Positions 63,481 to 64,000 of a DNA stretch of 64,000 nt are shown one piece after another (the first letter of the stretch is position 1; every line of letters begins with the position of its first letter). The notes beneath the pieces were generated by a model. The model searched no databases and was not told where the DNA came from. It saw only the letters and a program-made list of their open reading frames with translations. The position numbers were made by a program, and so were the translations under genes. Origin of the DNA: Mitsuaria sp. PDC51 (GTDB taxonomy: Bacteria; Pseudomonadota; Gammaproteobacteria; Burkholderiales; Burkholderiaceae_C); contig NZ_FOZE01000001.1 in the NCBI RefSeq assembly GCF_900113225.1, forward strand, positions 620,001 to 684,000, given 5' to 3'.

Positions 63481-64000
63481 ATGGCGACGAAGTCCTCGAG
63501 CTCCCTTCCGGCCTCCGCGTTGAGCGGAGCGGGCGGCCCCGCGCCGCAGTACCTGAAGGTCAAGACGCACCTGCGCGAAGGCATCGCGGGCGGGCGCTGG
63601 CGGCCGGGCGAGCGCCTGCCGTCGGAGGCGGACCTGACCGAGACCTTCGGCGTCAGCCGCATGACGGTCAATCGCGCGCTGCGCGAGCTGCACCAGGAAG
63701 GCCTGGTCGAGCGGGTGCAGGGCGTGGGCAGCTTCGTGGCGCAGCTGCACCGCATCGCCTCGACGCTGACGGTGCGCGACGTGCATGAGGAGATCGCCGC
63801 GCGCAATCACCGGCACGAGGCCAGCGTCCATGTCCTGGAGACGATCAAGGCCAATGCCGAACAGGCCGGCCTGCTGGGCGTGCGTACCGGCGCGACGCTG
63901 TTCCACAGCGTCATCGTCCACCGCGAGAACGGCGTGGCGATCCAGTGCGAGGACCGGCTCGTCAACCCGGCTTGCGCGCCGGCCTACATGGACCAGGACT
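63481..64000 (+). CDS. hutC: Histidine utilisation repressor HutC, GntR family (runs off the window)
   Basis: The first 173 residues are visible; the gene continues past base 64000. After a 20-residue Ser/Ala-rich start comes the GntR winged helix: YLKVKTHLREGIAGGRWRPGERLPSEADLTETFGVSRMTVNRALRELHQEGLVERVQGVGSFVA (about 24-90). The ligand-binding UTRA domain begins about 110 and includes the HSVIVHRENGVAIQCEDRLVNP stretch typical of HutC, which senses urocanate. Divergent from the hut operon with the operator between. No stop is seen in frame. Confidence 0.92.
   Translation, partial: MATKSSSSLPASALSGAGGPAPQYLKVKTHLREGIAGGRWRPGERLPSEADLTETFGVSRMTVNRALRELHQEGLVERVQGVGSFVAQLHRIASTLTVRDVHEEIAARNHRHEASVHVLETIKANAEQAGLLGVRTGATLFHSVIVHRENGVAIQCEDRLVNPACAPAYMDQD

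Overview
The window is GC-rich DNA with tightly packed genes, from a betaproteobacterium of the order Burkholderiales, most likely the Roseateles/Mitsuaria/Rubrivivax-Leptothrix side of the order. Three things point there: an exosortase-B/EpsI exopolysaccharide locus of the methanolan type, a ubiJ-ubiB / fmdB-DUF502-aspS / nudB-EEP-clsB housekeeping backbone, and a hut operon with an NCS1 transporter. The order-level call is an inference from gene content and synteny; no alignment was run.

1-18,200 (+ strand) is one long exopolysaccharide operon: the tail of an upstream gene, xrtB, epsI, a Wzy/ligase-type polymerase, two integral-membrane acyltransferases, a hexapeptide acetyltransferase, six glycosyltransferase-type genes (GT4, GT2, WecG/TagA, a DDD-type transferase, GT4, GT11-like), a Wzx-type flippase, UDP-glucuronate 4-epimerase and UDP-glucose 6-dehydrogenase, closed by a 16-bp hairpin terminator. 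18,214-19,845 (- strand) encodes a lipoprotein that is a paralogue of the secreted protein at 4,324-5,898. 20,471-21,310 is a kdsA gene on its own.

21,359-33,948 (- strand) is a second operon that builds the precursors and starts the polymer: epsB (initiating sugar-phosphate transferase), epsL (outer-membrane barrel), galE, manC, a TviB/WecC-type dehydrogenase, rfbBDAC, wecB and another acyltransferase. Together the two operons can supply dTDP-L-rhamnose, UDP-galactose, UDP-glucuronate/galacturonate, GDP-mannose (in part), UDP-ManNAc and probably UDP-ManNAcA. The likely product is an acidic, acylated Wzx/Wzy-dependent exopolysaccharide. The Wza/Wzc-type export genes are not here and probably lie just left of base 1.

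34,142-42,197 is conserved housekeeping (ubiJ, ubiB, a sodium:solute symporter, fmdB-like, DUF502, aspS), interrupted by a minus-strand pair: a stand-alone SctQ/FliN C-terminal (SpoA) domain protein and an ECF-type sigma factor. These look like a piece of a type III secretion regulon.

42,244-54,020 is an accessory island. It holds a 1,794-residue predicted type I-secreted protein (about 41 Val-Asp-Pro repeats, Ig-like repeats, a Calx-beta domain, an arabinofuranosidase/LamG-like domain and an RTX-like C-terminus), a TPR protein, a 1,298-residue paralogue that appears to have lost the enzyme-like and RTX segments but kept the C-terminal tail, and a small Ala-rich protein of unknown role. In many Burkholderiales aspS is followed closely by nudB, so this block looks inserted. 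54,322-56,977 (nudB, EEP phosphatase, clsB) resumes the backbone. 57,105-58,472 is a secreted esterase.

58,555-64,000 is a histidine-utilisation locus: hutH, hutU and an NCS1 transporter on the minus strand, and hutC starting on the plus strand and running off the window. A palindromic operator sits exactly between two face-to-face promoters.
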